From: a bacterium
Lineage (GTDB): Bacteria > SZUA-79 > Acidulodesulfobacterales > Acidulodesulfobacteraceae
Direction: 5' to 3'
DNA: 64,000 nt
Assembly (NCBI GenBank): GCA_021850985.1
Contig: JAJZJX010000001.1
Location: 1-64,000, forward strand
Of this stretch, positions 47,352 through 56,690 are shown in pieces (the stretch's first letter is position 1; each line of letters starts with the position of its first letter). Both the position numbers and the translations under genes were made by a program. The notes under the pieces were generated by a model. It saw nothing but the letters and a program-made list of their open reading frames with translations, was not told where the DNA came from and did not search any database.

Positions 47352-47407
47352 CACACGGCAATGCAAGATAATTTGCGTTGAAGACAAGTTAAATTATATT
47401 GTTAGAA

Positions 47408-48565
47408 TTAAATGCCGGCTGAAGTAGTCGGAATGACGTGAAAAGAAACGTTCGGCAAACTGTCTATCAGGCGGTTCACTATGCTCTTCTTTGGAAATAT
47501 GCCGAAAAATTTTCTTTTTTCGTTTGTCGCTCCTATTACAAGATGAGAAATATTATTGCTTTTAACAAAATCTATAACGCCGGAAACAACATCGTCCGCC
47601 TGAAAACTAAAAACTGAGGCTCCTAAATTTTCCGCAACAGAAATATTTTTTGAAAGAGATCTTTCGTAATCCTCCGATTTATTGTTTTCTCTATGTTTTA
47701 AATTAATATGCAGGACATAAAGATTGGAATTCAGCCTCCCCGCAAGTTTTGAACCAATCCTTACAAGCCTTGCCGAATCAGGATTAGAGCTTATTAGCAC
47801 CAAAACCCTTTCGTTAGATTTTAATTCGATTTTATCATCGGGGTTTCCTATTTTATTGGATTGAGCGCTTAATTCATCGGCGATCGTTCTTAATGAAATC
47901 TCCCTTAAAACTATAAGATTTTCAATTTTAAAAAAATTATTTAAAGCGGCTTGAATTTTTTCTTTAGAATAAATTTTTCCAGAATTAAGCCTTTTTAATA
48001 ATTCTCCCGCAGGAATATCGACGTTTATAATCTCGGTTACATAATTTAAGATATAATCAGGGACTCTTTCGCTGACCTTTATTTCAAGTTCCGATTCTAC
48101 TTTTTCGGCAATAGAATTAAGATGAAATATATTTAAAGTCGTAAATACGCTTATGCCTTTTTTATAAATTTCTATAACGTCCTGATATCTTTTTAAATTT
48201 ACCGAACCAGGAATATTATTGTGCGCAAGCTCGTCGATTAAAACAATAGAAGGTCTCCTCTTAATAACGGCCTCAACGTCGAGTTCTTCAAAAATCGATC
48301 CTCTGTATTCAATTTTTTTTCGGGGAATTATATCAAGATTTTTTATTTCGTCTTCGGTTTCTTTTCTTCCGTGATGTTCGACGTATCCGATAACGACGTC
48401 TATACCGTGTTCCAGCAAATAATTACCGTCTTCAAGCATCATAAACGTTTTGCCCGTCCCGGGAGCCGCGCCGAGATACACCCGAAAAACGTTAGTTTCG
48501 CTTGAAGAATATTTTATTTTATTAAGTATCGAATCTGCCGACGGTCTGTTATATTCTATTTTCAA
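47408..48565 (-). CDS. kdpD: KdpD sensor-domain protein lacking the kinase
   Basis: A 385-residue protein consisting only of the N-terminal KdpD domain and a universal-stress-protein (Usp) domain. Walker-like GAAPGTGKTFMMLEDG (about 32-47), GYVEHHGRKET and VLIDELAHNNIPGS (about 110-123) are classic KdpD features. The membrane helices and histidine kinase of full KdpD (about 890 residues) are absent. Comparable short KdpD proteins are known in some bacteria, for example cyanobacteria. No kdpE is present in the window. The start is TTG at 48565. It ends the kdp operon. Confidence 0.85.
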   Translation of the reverse strand: MKIEYNRPSADSILNKIKYSSSETNVFRVYLGAAPGTGKTFMMLEDGNYLLEHGIDVVIGYVEHHGRKETEDEIKNLDIIPRKKIEYRGSIFEELDVEAVIKRRPSIVLIDELAHNNIPGSVNLKRYQDVIEIYKKGISVFTTLNIFHLNSIAEKVESELEIKVSERVPDYILNYVTEIINVDIPAGELLKRLNSGKIYSKEKIQAALNNFFKIENLIVLREISLRTIADELSAQSNKIGNPDDKIELKSNERVLVLISSNPDSARLVRIGSKLAGRLNSNLYVLHINLKHRENNKSEDYERSLSKNISVAENLGASVFSFQADDVVSGVIDFVKSNNISHLVIGATNEKRKFFGIFPKKSIVNRLIDSLPNVSFHVIPTTSAGI

Positions 48566-48593
48566 TATTCATTGCCTTTTTATTTTTTTTATC

Positions 48594-48812
48594 TTAATTT
48601 TGTTCTTTGATGCGATTGATCCACTTCCTAAACGCAACAATGCCCCAGATAATTTCCGCTATCCCGAACGGCCATGTTCCCGCCAAAAATCCGTATAAAG
48701 CCGAAGCTAAGCAGGATAGTCCAAATAAAAAAGTGTAAATACGATCCTTTGGTTCGAGGGCATAAAAAATAACCATTAATGCAATTACAAATGCTCCGTA
48801 TGCCGTAAGCAT
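48594..48812 (-). CDS. small two-helix membrane protein in kdp operon
   Basis: A 72-residue protein with two or three hydrophobic segments (GAFVIALMVIFYAL, FLFGLSCLASALYGFL) and a basic end (FRKWINRIKEQN). AGGAGATAACG lies before the ATG. It lies between kdpB and the kdpD-like gene, spacing 50 and 28 bp, so it belongs to the operon. No known family; possibly an accessory subunit. Confidence 0.65.
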   Translation of the reverse strand: MLTAYGAFVIALMVIFYALEPKDRIYTFLFGLSCLASALYGFLAGTWPFGIAEIIWGIVAFRKWINRIKEQN

Positions 48813-48862
48813 CGTTATCTCCTAAATTATACTATATAATTAATTTTAAAAGCTCTAATAAC

Positions 48863-50911
48863 TTAAACAAGATGCAGATAGGTGATTATCATATCAATTA
48901 TTTTGATACCTATAAACGGAACTATCAGCCCGCCGAGTCCGTAAATTAAAAGATTTTTAGTTAAAATAGACGATGCCTTTGCAGGTTTATATTTAACTCC
49001 TTTTAGCGCAAGCGGAATGAGAATTATTATTATAACAGCATTGAATATTACCGCCGAAAGTACAGCCGACTCAGGCGAAGAAAGCCCCATTATATTTAAA
49101 GGCGCAAGCCAGGGAATAATAGGCGCAAACATTGCCGGTATTATGGCAAAATATTTTGCGACGTCGTTTGCTATCGAAAACGTGGTGAGCGACCCTCTGG
49201 TTATAAGAAGCTGCTTGCCTATCTCGACTATTTCTATCAGTTTAGTCGGATTAGAATCGAGGTCTATCATATTGCCCGCTTCTTTTGCCGCCATAGTGCC
49301 GGTATTCATAGCAACGCCGACGTCAGCCTGAGCTAAAGCCGGAGCGTCGTTAGTGCCGTCGCCCGTCATTGCCACGAGTTTGCCCAGCGATTGTTCATTT
49401 TTTATAAGAGCCATTTTGGTTTCCGGCGTAGCTTCAGAAATAAAATCGTCCACTCCGGCTTCGTCCGCAATAGCTTTTGCAGTCAATGGATTATCGCCTG
49501 TTATCATAACCGTTTTAATGCCGATTTTCCTTAGGCTGTCGATTCTGTCTTTGATTCCGCCCTTGACGACGTCTTTTAAATGTATAATGCCGAGCATGCG
49601 GTCATTTACTGCGACGGCAAGCGGCGTCCCGCCTTTTTTTGAAATTTCTTCCGCAGTTTTTACGGTTTTATCCGAAACCGTGCCGCCGTTTTGCCCGACG
49701 AATTTTATGACCGCCTCTACCGCCCCTTTTCTTATCTGCAATTTTTTATCCAACAGATTAACTCCGCTCATTCTGGTAAAGGCAGAAAAAGGAATAAACT
49801 CTATATTTTTTTCGCCGATGTGCCTTCCCCTGAAACCGTACTGCTTTGCCAAAGTTACTATAGACCTTCCTTCCGGCGTTTCGTCGCTTAAAGAGGAAAG
49901 CTGAGCATAATCGGCTAATTCGTTAACGTCCGAACCGTCTGACGGAATAAAAGAAACGGCCATCCTGTTGCCGAAAGTTATTGTTCCGGTTTTATCCAAA
50001 AGAAGAGTATTAACGTCGCCCGCGGCCTCGACGGCTTTTCCAGACATAGCAATAACGTTATGCTTGACGAGCCTGTCCATGCCGGAAATGCCTATTGCCG
50101 AAAGCAGTGCTCCTATAGTAGTAGGTATTAGACATACAAGAAGAGCGACTAATATCACCGGAGAAACGTAGCCGTGAAAATAACCGGCCATAGGTTCTAA
50201 AGTAATCACTACGACTAAAAATATAGCCGTAAGCATTACAAGCAAAATATTAAGGGCAATTTCGTTGGGTGTTTTCTGCCTTGAAGCGCCTTCTACCAAA
50301 GAAATCATTTTATCTATAAAATTTTCTCCCGGATTAGACGTTACTCTTATTATAATTTTATCCGACAATACCTTAGTGCCGCCGGTTACGGCGCTTCTAT
50401 CGCCGCCGCTTTCCCTTATTACGGGAGCGGATTCTCCCGTAATGGCAGATTCGTCCACGGAAGCGATTCCTTCTATTATCTCTCCGTCCGAAGGTATCGT
50501 GTCTCCCGATTCTGCAACTACCGTATCGCCTTTTCTTAACTGAGATGCTTTTATCTTTTCTTCCTTTCCGTCTTCTTTAAGCAGTCTTGCTATTACCTCG
50601 GTCTTTGTTCTTCTAAGGCTGTCCGCCTGAGCCTTGCCTCTTCCTTCGGAAATGCTCTCGGCAAAATTTGCAAATAAAACCGTAAACCAAAGCCATACGG
50701 TTATCTGAAAAACAAAAGAGATAAATTTAAAATCGTGAAGAAAAAGGTCTTTGATAAATATTGCCGATGTAATAACCGAACCTATTTCCACTACAAACAT
50801 GACCGGATTTTTAACCGTTATTTTCGGATTAAGTTTTTTAAACGAATCTTTTATTGCGGATAGCATTATATCCTTGCTGAATGCAGAAACATAATATGAT
50901 TTATTCGACAT
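48863..50911 (-). CDS. kdpB: potassium-transporting ATPase subunit B
   Basis: A 682-residue P-type ATPase, the catalytic subunit of the KdpFABC high-affinity K+ pump. Motifs: [20 protein letters not shown] (about 145-164), phosphorylation site [11 protein letters not shown] (about 305-315), hinge [20 protein letters not shown] (about 510-529). I chose the ATG at 50911 (MSNKSYY), which has AGAGG 10 nt before it; an upstream TTG start at 50932 is less likely. It follows kdpC here, not kdpA. Confidence 0.95.
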   Translation of the reverse strand: MSNKSYYVSAFSKDIMLSAIKDSFKKLNPKITVKNPVMFVVEIGSVITSAIFIKDLFLHDFKFISFVFQITVWLWFTVLFANFAESISEGRGKAQADSLRRTKTEVIARLLKEDGKEEKIKASQLRKGDTVVAESGDTIPSDGEIIEGIASVDESAITGESAPVIRESGGDRSAVTGGTKVLSDKIIIRVTSNPGENFIDKMISLVEGASRQKTPNEIALNILLVMLTAIFLVVVITLEPMAGYFHGYVSPVILVALLVCLIPTTIGALLSAIGISGMDRLVKHNVIAMSGKAVEAAGDVNTLLLDKTGTITFGNRMAVSFIPSDGSDVNELADYAQLSSLSDETPEGRSIVTLAKQYGFRGRHIGEKNIEFIPFSAFTRMSGVNLLDKKLQIRKGAVEAVIKFVGQNGGTVSDKTVKTAEEISKKGGTPLAVAVNDRMLGIIHLKDVVKGGIKDRIDSLRKIGIKTVMITGDNPLTAKAIADEAGVDDFISEATPETKMALIKNEQSLGKLVAMTGDGTNDAPALAQADVGVAMNTGTMAAKEAGNMIDLDSNPTKLIEIVEIGKQLLITRGSLTTFSIANDVAKYFAIIPAMFAPIIPWLAPLNIMGLSSPESAVLSAVIFNAVIIIILIPLALKGVKYKPAKASSILTKNLLIYGLGGLIVPFIGIKIIDMIITYLHLV

Positions 50912-50964
50912 TATTTTTTTTCCTCTGTTCAAAATTAAACTAAATTAATTATTAATCCTTATAT

Positions 50965-51585
50965 TTAAACAAGCCCCTTAAAGATATGTTTATATAGCTT
51001 GAAATTATATTTTTTTATAAGCAAAGACAGTTTTAAATTTAATTTCACCGTATTTACACCCGGAGTTCCGAATATGCCTAATTGCCTATAAGATATATTG
51101 TGCTTAACAAGCCTGTTAAGAACAGCCTTTGGTATTCCGGTTAGAGATGATATTCTACTCACCTGATCAAGCGCTGCCGCTATAGAAATATAAGGGCCTA
51201 GTCCCGAACCGGAGCCGGTTATGATATCTGCCGGCACTTCGCCTTTTTTAACGGAAGGATTTTCTTTTAGAAATCTATCTATCAATTTCTTCTCAACGGC
51301 GATATATTTTCCGTTTGTCGGCGCATAATTAGAACCACCGGATTCCGTACCGTTATATCCGTTTCCGGCATAAGACGGTCTTCCGTTGAATATATAAGAA
51401 GATGTAAATTTTTCGCCTATAAGCATCGAGCCTATAGGTTTTGAATTTTTATAAACGATACTCCCGCCTGCTTGAAACGGAAAAGCTATTTTTCCTATAC
51501 CCCAGATAAGAAAAGTATAGCCAAGCGAACATATAATATATAATAAAATGGTCAGTTTTATCATTCTTGCCAATTCTTTTATCAT
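50965..51585 (-). CDS. kdpC: potassium-transporting ATPase subunit C
   Basis: A 206-residue single-pass subunit of the Kdp pump. One N-terminal helix (TILLYIICSLGYTFLIWGIG) is followed by the family segments GSMLIGEKFTSSYIFNGRPS, ITGSGSGLGPYISIAAALDQ and VNRISSLTGI-like SRISSLTGIPKAVLNRLV. The ATG at 51585 has AGAGG 9 nt before it. It lies between kdpA and kdpB, giving order A-C-B. Confidence 0.93.
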   Translation of the reverse strand: MIKELARMIKLTILLYIICSLGYTFLIWGIGKIAFPFQAGGSIVYKNSKPIGSMLIGEKFTSSYIFNGRPSYAGNGYNGTESGGSNYAPTNGKYIAVEKKLIDRFLKENPSVKKGEVPADIITGSGSGLGPYISIAAALDQVSRISSLTGIPKAVLNRLVKHNISYRQLGIFGTPGVNTVKLNLKLSLLIKKYNFKLYKHIFKGLV

Positions 51586-51616
51586 AATAAACATCCTCTT
51601 TAGATTATTATTTTAA

Positions 51617-53341
51617 TTAATAAAACAGATGTCCTTTTACCATTGCAAAATGTTCGGCGACGGGCCCAAGCGCAAGCGCGGGGAAAAACGTTAACGCTCC
51701 CACGAGCAGTATGGTTGCCATAACTACCGTATAAAATAAAAAGCCGTGCGCCGGAAAAGTTCCGGCGGATTCTGGTATGCTTTTCTTTTTAATTAGGGAA
51801 CCCGCTATTGCGACCTGACATATTATAGGAATATACCTGCCGAAAAAAATAGCAAGCCCAAGCGATATGTTATAAAAAAGCGTATTGCCGTTAAGACCCG
51901 CAAACGCGGATCCGTTGTTTGCGACAGCCGAAGTATATGCGTATAAAATCTCGCTTAAGCCGTGCGGACCTGGATTCAGTATTCCGGCAAGCCCTGCCGG
52001 TATCGCTATGGCTATAGCAAACGGGATAAGAATAATAAACGCGTGGGCAAACATTGCAAGCGTAGCGAGCTTGACTTCCTTTGCCTCTATTTTTTTTCCG
52101 AGAAATTCGGGTGTCCGCCCCACCATAAGCCCTGCAATGAACACGGCTATAATTACCATAGTGAGCATATTTAAAAGCCCGACGCCTTTTCCGCCGAATA
52201 TCAGGTTCAACATCATTTCGGCGATAAGAACCATACCCGAAAGAGGCATAAAACTGTCGTGGGCGGAATCGACGTTGCCGGTGGTAAATGCCGTGGTAGC
52301 CGTCGCAAATAAAGAGGTCTGCGCTATTCCTATATGCTCCTGTTTCCCCTCCATATTACCTCCGGGGTTATTTTTGGAAGCGCTGATATTAGCTCCTAAC
52401 TTTGCAAGAAACGGATTGCCGTGAGCCTCCTGAGAATAAACCGCCGCGAGGCAGACTAACAGAAGCGTCATAGCAACGGCAAATAAAGTCCACGCGTGCT
52501 TCTTATTACCTATCATTATTCCGTACATCAAAAAAAGTGCTATCGGAATTGTCCCCATCATAAATATCGTTAAAGCGTTAGTAAGGGGATTAGGATTTTC
52601 ATAAGGCTGAGCGGCATTTGCGCCGTAAAAACCTCCTCCGTTGGTGCCGAGATTTTCGATGGATACCATAGAAGCTACGGGTCCCATCGAGAGCTTCTGC
52701 TTGACTCCCGTCATATTAGTAACTTTTTTCTGCATTATAAAAGTCTGAGGTACTCCCTGAGACAGCATAATCACTGCAAATATAATTGCTAAAGGAAGAA
52801 AAATCCTGTAAATTGTTTTTATAAAATCTGCGTAAAAATTACCTACATATTTTGCTTCGTGTCTTACGATTCCGCGGATAAAAGCTACGGCAAAAACAAG
52901 CCCCGTGGCGGCTGAAGTAAATTGCAGAAAAACAAGCGCCATCTGCGAAAAATTGGACAACGCTTCTTCGCCGGCATAATTCTGCCAGTTAGTATTGGTT
53001 ATAAAACTTATTGCCGTGTTAAAATCCAAAGCCCACGGCATCCCTGGATAATGCATCTGGTTGAACGGAAGAAAATTTTGAAATCTTAATATTAAATATA
53101 CTATCGCAAGCATAAAAAAATTGACGATTATGCCTGTTTTTAAATATTTAACCCAGTCCGTTTCTTCATTTGTATTTACTTTTAAGAATTTAAAAGTTAA
53201 ATTTTCTACAGGATTTACTATTGCATCTAAAAAAGTGTACTCATTATTAAAAATATGCGCAAGATATTTGCTTAACGGAACCGCAGCTATAACCATAGCC
53301 GCAAGCGTTATTAAAATCTGCAAAACTCCGGTATAAGTCAT
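51617..53341 (-). CDS. kdpA: potassium-transporting ATPase subunit A
   Basis: A 574-residue K+-channel-like subunit of the Kdp pump, with about ten helices and selectivity-filter-like loops: TNTNWQNYAGEEALSNFSQM, ENLGTNGGGFYGANAAQPYE, FTTGNVDSAHDSFMPL and ANNGSAFAGLNGNTLFYN. I chose the ATG at 53341 (MTYTGVLQ), 8 nt after AAAGAGG, over the GTG at 53350. It is the first large gene after two tiny membrane-protein genes. Confidence 0.95.
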   Translation of the reverse strand: MTYTGVLQILITLAAMVIAAVPLSKYLAHIFNNEYTFLDAIVNPVENLTFKFLKVNTNEETDWVKYLKTGIIVNFFMLAIVYLILRFQNFLPFNQMHYPGMPWALDFNTAISFITNTNWQNYAGEEALSNFSQMALVFLQFTSAATGLVFAVAFIRGIVRHEAKYVGNFYADFIKTIYRIFLPLAIIFAVIMLSQGVPQTFIMQKKVTNMTGVKQKLSMGPVASMVSIENLGTNGGGFYGANAAQPYENPNPLTNALTIFMMGTIPIALFLMYGIMIGNKKHAWTLFAVAMTLLLVCLAAVYSQEAHGNPFLAKLGANISASKNNPGGNMEGKQEHIGIAQTSLFATATTAFTTGNVDSAHDSFMPLSGMVLIAEMMLNLIFGGKGVGLLNMLTMVIIAVFIAGLMVGRTPEFLGKKIEAKEVKLATLAMFAHAFIILIPFAIAIAIPAGLAGILNPGPHGLSEILYAYTSAVANNGSAFAGLNGNTLFYNISLGLAIFFGRYIPIICQVAIAGSLIKKKSIPESAGTFPAHGFLFYTVVMATILLVGALTFFPALALGPVAEHFAMVKGHLFY

Positions 53342-53381
53342 TATTCGCACCTCTTTTATGTTTCATTATATTTAACTTAAA

Positions 53382-53468
53382 TTAAATCTTATCTATAAAA
53401 TCCGTAAAAAACCATAATACGGCATACATTGCGGCTATGCCGGCAAAAGCGCTTAAAAATGCTATCAT
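53382..53468 (-). CDS. 28-residue membrane peptide preceding kdpA
   Basis: The minus-strand frame encodes MIAFLSAFAGIAAMYAVLWF and ends TDFIDKI, one hydrophobic helix of 28 residues. GAAGGAGTGTCAAA lies directly before the ATG, a strong Shine-Dalgarno. Short hydrophobic ORFs occur next to kdpF in several bacteria, and this may be an accessory peptide; it is not the KdpF homologue, which is the next ORF upstream. Confidence 0.6.
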   Translation of the reverse strand: MIAFLSAFAGIAAMYAVLWFFTDFIDKI

Positions 53469-53581
53469 TTTGACACTCCTTCTGTTTTCAATTTCAATTA
53501 AATTTCAATTTAAGCTGTTAAGCTAATTGCATCGCTCCATAGTTCATAATTTGATATTGATATTTTGTATTTTGTATTTGT

Positions 53582-53668
53582 TCAAAATTTATCGGGGTAT
53601 ATCAAAACATAAAACAAATATGCCAATACTAAAATCGAAACTATAAGAAGAATCATATTTTCTATCAT
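53582..53668 (-). CDS. kdpF: potassium-transporting ATPase subunit F
   Basis: A 28-residue single-helix peptide: MIENMILLIVSILVLAYLFY then VLIYPDKF. The end (V/A-L-x-x-P-(D/E)-K-F) and size match KdpF, the small subunit that stabilises KdpABC. A purine-rich GGGGGGGCG lies 4 nt before the ATG. It is the first gene of the kdp operon, downstream of the terminator and riboswitch. Confidence 0.85.
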   Translation of the reverse strand: MIENMILLIVSILVLAYLFYVLIYPDKF

Positions 53669-53782
53669 AAATCGCCCCCCCTGTTCTTATTAAATATTAA
53701 ATAAATTAAAATTTTTAGCGTTTTACTCTATAAGCCGTAAATAAAAGGCATGAATGCTTAAGCTGCGTTTTTTGCAAAAAAA

Positions 53783-53814
53783 AATAGCCGGAGGTTCTCA
53801 AACCTTCGGCTATT
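53783..53814 (-). terminator. intrinsic terminator in the kdp leader
   Basis: On the minus strand AATAGCCGAAGGTTTGAG continues to AACCTCCGGCTATT followed by nine T (53776-53784). It is a strong GC-rich hairpin plus T-run lying between the c-di-AMP riboswitch and kdpF, 115 bp before kdpF. This is the expected expression platform. Confidence 0.88.
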
Positions 53815-53965
53815 AAAGTAATAAAAAACATTATATGGCAAACATATGATGCATTATTATTTATTAAATATAATTGAATTTATTTTATATATAATACGCG
53901 CATGCTGCGTTTACGTTTATTATAAACTATTATATTTAACTTTATCTAAAATAAAACTCTTTAAT

Positions 53966-54079
53966 AGCTTACGAAGTTAGCTGACGGGCTAAGGATAAAG
54001 AGTGTTCCTCTATCGATAAGATATTCGCCCCTAAATATTGGTTTCTCCGCTTCCCTTATTCATACAAGGGAACTAAGCT
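53966..54079 (-). promoter_or_regulatory. c-di-AMP (ydaO/yuaA) riboswitch
   Basis: Reading the minus strand: P1 arms AGCTTA (54079-54074) and TAAGCT (53971-53966) pair exactly. Between lie AGCGGAGAAACCAAT, AGGGGCGAAT and CCCGTCAGCTAACTTCGTAAGC, the conserved blocks of the ydaO-type riboswitch that binds c-di-AMP. Known examples often control K+ uptake and cell-wall genes. With the terminator downstream it should switch kdp off when c-di-AMP is high. Confidence 0.9.
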
Positions 54080-54183
54080 TTAAATTTCAAAGAACTATTT
54101 TTACACGAGCAATGATGTAATTCATTATAAATATATATCAGATAAAAAATTAAGTCAAGAAAAATCGGAACGGCTTAATATTA

Positions 54184-55422
54184 TTATTTAATTTCATCAA
54201 GCCGTTTATTTCCCGTTTCAGGCAGAAAAAAAGAAAGCAAAAATGCGGCGGATATTAAACCTGCAATGACATAATAACCTAAATCTTTATTCTCCCTGAC
54301 GAAGTACGTCATTATTAAAACTCCGCATACCGCTCCTATTTTCCCCGCCATTGCAGAAAATCCGTAAGCAGACGACCTGAAAGACGTATGCGAAAGCTCG
54401 GCTGGGAAAATCCCTACCGTTAAAGACGCTAAAGAATTAAAAATTTCTGCGGTAAAAATTACGGCGACAAGACCCATTAATGAGCCGTAAAAGTAAGGAA
54501 TAAGAAAAAGGGAAATGCCCATTCCCGCAAAACCGGCAAGCTGTAGATTCTTTCTTCCGATTCTATCAATATTTAAAAGTCCGACAGCTGAGCTTGCTAT
54601 GCCTATTAAAAGAATTAAAGACGTTATAAGCGCATTGCCTTCGTTTGAAATAAATCCGCTTTTTTTAAAGATTAACGGAATAAGCAAACCGATGCCGTAT
54701 GCCCCGATATCGTACAAAAACCAGATAGAAGAATACAGCAGGGTATTTTTTATATGCACCTTGGAAAACATTCCTTCTATATATAATTTATTCTTTTTAT
54801 ATTCATTTTTAATGCGTTTTGCATTTATCCACTTTTCCGATTCAGGCATTGAAATTCTTAAAAACATTACTACGAATGCCGGAATTACGCCGATACCGAG
54901 CATAAAACGCCACATTTCATGTCCGAAAGGAAAAAGAGCCGCAGCGGTTAAAGAAGAAAATATCGAGCCTATGCCGAACGATAAGCCGGCGAAGGAAAGA
55001 TGTTTGCCCCTGAGCGCTTCCGGCGCAGTTTCCGCGATATAAGAATTAGATACCGGATAATCGGCTCCAACTGCAATGCCCAGCGCAATGCGGGATAAAA
55101 ACAGCATCAAAAAATTTACGGAAAATGCAGATACGATACCGGATATAACGAAAAGCGCCATATTTAAAATATAAACCGATTTTCTCCCGAAAACGTCGCT
55201 GAAATATCCGATAAGCAATGCTCCTATTATACTGCCAAATACGACGGACGCTATAATTAAGCCGGACTCTAAAGTATTCAGGCGGAAATAAGGATTGATA
55301 AGTATTATAGCAAATGCGATTACGGTTAACGAATAACCGTCCAAAAACATTCCGGCGGAAGAAAGGAGAAGCGGCGCGGTGAAAAAACCGCTTTTATTTT
55401 TATCGTTATCCGAGAAAAGCAT
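54184..55422 (-). CDS. MFS transporter, sugar/organic-acid:H+ symporter type
   Basis: A 412-residue 12-helix transporter: IGALLIGYFSDVFGRKSVY (about 65-83) is the MFS loop 2-3 signature, and the second-half counterpart appears as NIDRIGRKNLQ. RIALGIAVGADYPVSNSYIA (about 111-130) resembles the metabolite:proton symporter and sugar porter groups. Substrate unknown. It stands alone between the kdp riboswitch region and a TIM-barrel isomerase gene. Confidence 0.85.
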   Translation of the reverse strand: MLFSDNDKNKSGFFTAPLLLSSAGMFLDGYSLTVIAFAIILINPYFRLNTLESGLIIASVVFGSIIGALLIGYFSDVFGRKSVYILNMALFVISGIVSAFSVNFLMLFLSRIALGIAVGADYPVSNSYIAETAPEALRGKHLSFAGLSFGIGSIFSSLTAAALFPFGHEMWRFMLGIGVIPAFVVMFLRISMPESEKWINAKRIKNEYKKNKLYIEGMFSKVHIKNTLLYSSIWFLYDIGAYGIGLLIPLIFKKSGFISNEGNALITSLILLIGIASSAVGLLNIDRIGRKNLQLAGFAGMGISLFLIPYFYGSLMGLVAVIFTAEIFNSLASLTVGIFPAELSHTSFRSSAYGFSAMAGKIGAVCGVLIMTYFVRENKDLGYYVIAGLISAAFLLSFFLPETGNKRLDEIK

Positions 55423-55480
55423 TTATATAATTTAAAATAATTGGATAAGGAAAATTCAACTATATTATTTAATCAACAGT

Positions 55481-55525
55481 CATTGCGAGCATATCTTTTA
55501 TATAGTAAAAGATGGAAGCAATCTC
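55481..55525. repeat. CATTGCGAG...GCAATCTC interspersed repeat, variant
   Basis: CATTGCGAGC and GGAAGCAATCTC flank a small hairpin, ATCTTTTATATAGTAAAAGAT. The outer parts match the repeat at 8997-9030 while the centre differs. It sits in the 255-bp gap before the isomerase gene. Confidence 0.5.
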
Positions 55526-55590
55526 TTGTCATTACAATATAGAAATTGCGAGATTAATTTTTCCAATAAACTTAATTTCTTTAATTTACT

Positions 55591-55627
55591 GTATCATATG
55601 CGAAAAATAAAATCCTGCACCTTTTCC
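55591..55627. repeat. half copy of the AGGTGTCAGATT repeat
   Basis: GTATCATATGCGAAAAATAA then AATCCTGCACCTTTTCC matches, with a TGACAC to TGCAC change, the right half of the repeat at 8896-8983, including its inner CATATGCGAAAA segment. The left arm is missing. Confidence 0.5.
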
Positions 55628-55677
55628 ATTCTAAAATTACGTCTTAATTTAAGCATTTTATCGGCAATTTTGGGTTG

Positions 55678-56598
55678 TTATATAAAATTATGCGCTTTCA
55701 AATAATCTAAAGAAGTTATTAAATCTTCTTTAGACCTGTTTTCTATTATAAAAGGCCCTGAAAATTGCCCATTCTCTATAATGGAATTAAAAAATCCTGC
55801 AGGGTTTAAAATACCGGTTCCTAACGATCTGTGTTCGTTTCTTACGGTAGTTCTTAAGTCGATTCTTTTTTCCGACATATCCTGTATATGCATTTCGCCT
55901 ATACGGTTAATGCCGAATTTTTTTAGAAAATCCTCCGGCGCAAAGCCGTTTAATCCCCAATGCCCCATATCGAAGCAGATAGAAACTCCTAATTCTTCGG
56001 CAATAGGATACAGATAATCAAACGGAAAAGCTTCAAGATTTTCTAAAGCAAAAACGTCCGGCGGCAGTTCGGTTTCTTTTAATATTTCGGACATGCTTTT
56101 CTTTGCCTGGCTTACGGCAATATCGATTAAAGCCTTTTTTGCATTTTCTTCGATAGGAAAGAACATAATGGAATCTTCAAATTCGGAAGTCAGATGGATA
56201 ACGAATTTTTTAACGTCCAGCCCGCGGCATGCATTTATTACCAAAATTATCGCTTTAACGGAAACCCGCCTGTAATCTTCTAAAGGACTTGCCGGATTAA
56301 GCTGAAGATACGGAAGATGAACCGAAACAGAAAGCGGAAACGATAATTTTGAAGAAAATGCGCTTATAGAAGGAATAATGAATTTTTGCAAAGAATCCGG
56401 ATTTAACTGCTCTATCTCTGTATTTATCTCGATATTGCCTATGTTATACGAATTCAAAAGATTGAAAAAACCGTCGAAAGAAGACTTTAGGCGGCCGAGA
56501 TTGTTATCGCCGAGAAGACCGAAACCTATGCCGAAAAACGAGTCGGTATTTACTCCGAAATGCAGCCTGCCGTCTTTATTAAAATTTTCGCAATACAT
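55678..56598 (-). CDS. sugar phosphate isomerase/epimerase family (TIM barrel)
   Basis: A 306-residue xylose-isomerase-like TIM-barrel protein. Visible barrel motifs include VSVHLPYLQLNP (about 92-103), KKFVIHLTSEF (about 130-140), ALENLEAFPFDYL (about 185-197), ICFDMGHWGLNGF (about 211-223) and IGEMHIQDM (about 237-245). The metal-binding Glu/Asp/His pattern is kept. Substrate unknown. A TATAAT lies exactly 6 nt before the ATG without a Shine-Dalgarno. Confidence 0.8.
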   Translation of the reverse strand: MYCENFNKDGRLHFGVNTDSFFGIGFGLLGDNNLGRLKSSFDGFFNLLNSYNIGNIEINTEIEQLNPDSLQKFIIPSISAFSSKLSFPLSVSVHLPYLQLNPASPLEDYRRVSVKAIILVINACRGLDVKKFVIHLTSEFEDSIMFFPIEENAKKALIDIAVSQAKKSMSEILKETELPPDVFALENLEAFPFDYLYPIAEELGVSICFDMGHWGLNGFAPEDFLKKFGINRIGEMHIQDMSEKRIDLRTTVRNEHRSLGTGILNPAGFFNSIIENGQFSGPFIIENRSKEDLITSLDYLKAHNFI

Positions 56599-56604
56599 TT
56601 ATTA

Positions 56605-56631
56605 ATTATATCAGATTTAAAAATAAAAATA
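56605..56631 (-). promoter_or_regulatory. 27-bp promoter-like sequence shared with 60427-60453
   Basis: The 27 bases here are identical to 60427-60453. On the minus strand both contain AAATCTGATATAAT with the TATAAT ending 6 nt before an ATG. The second copy overlaps a porin terminator. Confidence 0.5.
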
Positions 56632-56690
56632 GATAATTAACTGCTTGTTTTACTTTCGTAATAAAAGGATAATAAATATATAAGTTTTAA

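Noticed and set aside
47408-48565. c-di-AMP binding by the Usp domain of the short KdpD
   Set aside because: I looked for the FTAxY-type motif reported for the c-di-AMP-binding KdpD of Staphylococcus and did not see it.
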